Both the position numbers and the translations under genes were made by a program. Below the pieces are notes generated by a model. It was not told the DNA's origin. It ran no database searches and saw only the letters and a program-made list of their open reading frames with translations. Source: CAMAUF01 sp046152925 (GTDB taxonomy: Bacteria > Chloroflexota > Dehalococcoidia > Tepidiformales > Tepidiformaceae). From it: a DNA stretch of 43,267 bases. Location: positions 1-43,267 of the forward strand of contig JBJXFX010000046.1 in assembly GCA_046152925.1 (NCBI GenBank), read 5' to 3'. Of this stretch, positions 41,321-43,267 are shown in pieces (within the stretch, counting starts at the first letter, position 1; each line of letters begins with the position of its first letter).

Positions 41321-41704
41321 ATGTCTGATGTTTCACTACAGCTGAGGCGGGACGTGCTCGAACGCGCGCTCGCCACCTGTCGGAGCTGCGGTTCGAAGGC
41401 GGGACGACAGCACGTGCTCATTCCGACTGAGCGCACAAAGTTGCTCGTGGCGAAGATTCCGGGTCGTCAGACTTCGGAGGCGGCTGACTACCAAGCGATC
41501 TGCACGATCTGTGCCGAGTCGGTGTCAGACTCTGAGCCGGGATCGAGGTCTTCGGAGCAGCCAGAGTCAGGGACCACCGCGACACCACCGCTGTCCCATC
41601 AAGCAAGCGCTCTCAAGCTCCTGGTCGTAGTACAGCGGGCACCCCGGCGCGACCAGATCGCCATCTTCAACTGGCTCAAAAGCAAGTTCGAGGGCCAAGG
41701 CTAG
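41321..41704 (+). CDS. Hypothetical protein with two CxxC pairs
   Basis: A 127-residue protein. CRSC (residues 20-23) and CTIC (61-64) could bind one zinc, with HNH-like spacing between but without the His/Asn core. A Ser/Pro/Glu-rich linker then leads to a basic helix RDQIAIFNWLKSKF. No family recognised. It lies between the HTH gene and the Vsr gene in the accessory patch, same strand. Confidence 0.6.
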   Translation: MSDVSLQLRRDVLERALATCRSCGSKAGRQHVLIPTERTKLLVAKIPGRQTSEAADYQAICTICAESVSDSEPGSRSSEQPESGTTATPPLSHQASALKLLVVVQRAPRRDQIAIFNWLKSKFEGQG

Positions 41705-41794
41705 GCCGCGTGGTGGGCAAGCTCAGCTCTGAACATCGGTCTTGCAACATGATGTGCGCCATTCGGTCGGAACGCACCAAGCCCGAGTGGTCAA

Positions 41795-42148
41795 ATGCGA
41801 TCTGGCCTCCACCGTCGCGGCCTCCGCTTTCGTCTTCACGTGAGGCGGCTTCCGGGGAAACCCGACATGGTCTTTCCTAAGTTCCGCGCAGTCGTGTTTG
41901 TGCATGGTTGCTTCTGGCATCAGCATGTTGACTGCCGAGAGGGGCGATTGCCCTCAACCAACGTCGACTATTGGACGCCGAAACTGGCACGAAACGTGCG
42001 CAGACAAGCTGAACACGAACGGCTTCTTGCCGAGTCCGGGTGGCGCGTCTGTGTTGTTTGGGAGTGTCAGGTAGAGCGGCATCTCCAAAGCACCATAGAC
42101 GCCGTCGAATGGTTCGTGCGCTCGCGATCAGGGGACGCCCACGTGTGA
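41795..42148 (+). CDS. vsr: Vsr-type very short patch repair endonuclease, N-terminus frameshifted
   Basis: The open frame gives 117 residues with the Vsr core: GLHRRGLRFRLHV, LPGKPDMVFPKF with catalytic Asp, VVFVHGCFWHQHVDC, WTPKLARNVRRQAEHERLL and a Cys-rich zinc set. The expected N-terminus (IRSERTKPE) is present just upstream from ATG 41752 but in another frame; removing one A of the AAA at 41793-41795 would join the two as PEWSMRSGLH. So the gene is probably broken or translated by slippage. Vsr nicks T:G mismatches at methylated sites; no cytosine methylase is encoded here. Confidence 0.8.
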   Translation: MRSGLHRRGLRFRLHVRRLPGKPDMVFPKFRAVVFVHGCFWHQHVDCREGRLPSTNVDYWTPKLARNVRRQAEHERLLAESGWRVCVVWECQVERHLQSTIDAVEWFVRSRSGDAHV

Positions 42149-42160
42149 CCGCCCGGCTGC

Positions 42161-42166
42161 TATACT
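42161..42166 (+). promoter_or_regulatory. Putative -10 element (TATACT) of the amidohydrolase gene
   Basis: TATACT lies 37 bases before ATG 42204; GGAG at 42188-42191 serves as ribosome site 12 bases before the start. Confidence 0.45.
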
Positions 42167-42203
42167 CCCGACCAACATCCTTCGCCCGGAGCGAACGACC
42201 GTT

Positions 42204-43267
42204 ATGGCACTGCTGCAAGCCCCGATCACCGTCCCGTCCGCCGCTGGCACCACCATCGCCTGGCCCCGTGAGCGCGAAATCCCGCCTCAGGGGCGCCCGT
42301 TGCCGGCTGGCACGGTCGTTGTCTCCGCCGATAGCCACATCATGGAGACCGAGGACCTCTGGAAGGACCGCCTCCCGGCCCGCTTCCAGGACCGCGCGCC
42401 CAAGCTTTACTACGACGCCGACGGCTTTAGCCACCTCGAGGCCGAAGGCCGGCTGCTCGATGTCCCCGGCCTGAACACGATGCTCGTGGAAGGCCGCCCC
42501 GGCATGCGCGACGCCGACCTCCGCCTCAAGGACCTCGACGCCGAGGGCGTGGACAAGGAGGTCATCTTTCCGCAGCGCACGCTCTCGCTCGCCGGCCTCC
42601 AGGACCTCGAACTGCGCGAGGCCTGCATGAAGGCGTACAACGAGTGGCTGAGCGACTACTGCAAGGTCGCGCCGTCGCGGCTTTACGGTGTGGGCATCCT
42701 CAATTGGTGGGATCCGGAGAAGGCGAAGGACAACCTCCAGGAGCTCAAGGCGCTCGGCTACAAGGCGATGGAGATCCCGTCGACGCCGCCCGGCGTGTTC
42801 TACAACTCGCGGGCGATGGAGCCGATGTGGGACGCCATCGAGGAGAGCGGCTACCCGATCAGCTTCCACATCGGCGAGAACGTCCAGACACGCGGCCTCG
42901 GCGCGCTGGGGACGTTCCAGATGCAGCAGTTCGCGCCCTTCCGGCGCCTCTTCGGGCTCATGACCTTCTCAGGGATCCTCGAACGGCACCCGAAGCTCAA
43001 GGTCGTGTTCACCGAAGGCGGCGTCCATTGGGTGCCCGCTGCGCTGTTCGATGCCGACCGCATCTACCGGGATTTCGAGACCGAGTGCAACCCGAAGCTT
43101 GCGAACCTGCCGAGCTACTACTGGTGGCAGAACTGCTACGCCACCTTCCAGGAAGACCCAATCGGCATGAAGCTGATCGACGACATCGGCCACGGCAAGG
43201 CGATTTGGGCGAGCGACTACCCGCATCCAGAGAGCACGCTGGGGTACAGCGCGCAGGTCATCCGCGA
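42204..43267 (+). CDS. Amidohydrolase-2 family metal-dependent hydrolase, C-terminus beyond window
   Basis: Open from ATG 42204 to the right edge (354 complete codons). SADSHIMETEDLW gives the DSHxxE metal motif; ISFHIGEN has a metal His, VFTEGGVHW another, and IWASDYPHPES the conserved Asp. The protein is of the type that works on aromatic or cyclic acids near CoA-transferase and P450 genes. About 20-40 residues seem to be missing at the C-terminus. Start is preceded by TATACT and GGAG. Confidence 0.88.
   Translation, partial: MALLQAPITVPSAAGTTIAWPREREIPPQGRPLPAGTVVVSADSHIMETEDLWKDRLPARFQDRAPKLYYDADGFSHLEAEGRLLDVPGLNTMLVEGRPGMRDADLRLKDLDAEGVDKEVIFPQRTLSLAGLQDLELREACMKAYNEWLSDYCKVAPSRLYGVGILNWWDPEKAKDNLQELKALGYKAMEIPSTPPGVFYNSRAMEPMWDAIEESGYPISFHIGENVQTRGLGALGTFQMQQFAPFRRLFGLMTFSGILERHPKLKVVFTEGGVHWVPAALFDADRIYRDFETECNPKLANLPSYYWWQNCYATFQEDPIGMKLIDDIGHGKAIWASDYPHPESTLGYSAQVIR

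Overview
The window is 43 kb of GC-rich bacterial DNA, densely packed with genes on both strands. Gene content (a bacterial translin, many acyl-CoA and xenobiotic-type catabolic enzymes, several VOC proteins, and a ThrC-like/NIL/ubiquitin-like sulfur gene set) suggests a Chloroflexota-type organism, possibly Dehalococcoidia or a relative. This is inference from gene content only; there is no rRNA or tRNA to confirm it.

Layout. 1-2900: two divergent CaiB/BaiF CoA-transferases, the left one a tandem-domain protein cut by the window edge. 2955-5326: FmdB zinc ribbon, translin, Uma2 nuclease and a secreted, membrane-anchored protein. 5373-7213: a three-gene operon of an Rdx (SelT/W/H-like) protein, a UGSC-family protein whose conserved U is an in-frame TGA followed by a SECIS-like hairpin, and a protein of unknown function. 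7250-7925: VapBC toxin-antitoxin pair. 7939-9852: FIST sensor protein and HAD hydrolase. 9942-13032: PadR regulator, ABC ATPase and permease joined by ATGA overlaps. 13164-15649: a SAM-I-type riboswitch leading into a threonine-synthase-like PLP enzyme, a NIL protein, a MoaD/ThiS-like sulfur carrier ending in GG, and a small unknown protein. 15221-19151: enoyl-CoA hydratase, a conserved hypothetical, a VOC protein, a small membrane protein and moaC. 19148-25243: small membrane protein, thpR, amidohydrolase, DUF3800, SDR, two sulfotransferases and a VOC protein. 25269-30775: a GGDEF-EAL protein, two tiny secreted peptides that both end in GSTWS, strong hairpins, and gyrB. 30815-33069: a zincin-like protein with a partner, then a tandem-duplicated small gene with an AbiEii-like nucleotidyltransferase. 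33096-39957: alpha/beta hydrolase, P450, two MFS transporters and an SDR. 40130-42148: an accessory patch with an HNH nuclease, HTH protein, zinc-finger-like protein and a frameshifted Vsr. 42204-end: an amidohydrolase cut by the right edge.

Three points deserve most attention. First, the UGSC gene is only complete if TGA at 5913 is read as selenocysteine; a plain stop-to-stop reading breaks the gene in two. Second, SAM control of a ThrC-like enzyme next to a NIL protein and a ubiquitin-like sulfur carrier suggests a protein-thiocarboxylate route to homocysteine. Third, the paired GSTWS peptides are a small secreted family I do not recognise. In addition, many genes have a TAnnnT hexamer 6-8 nt before the start codon and no Shine-Dalgarno, which suggests widespread leaderless transcription.
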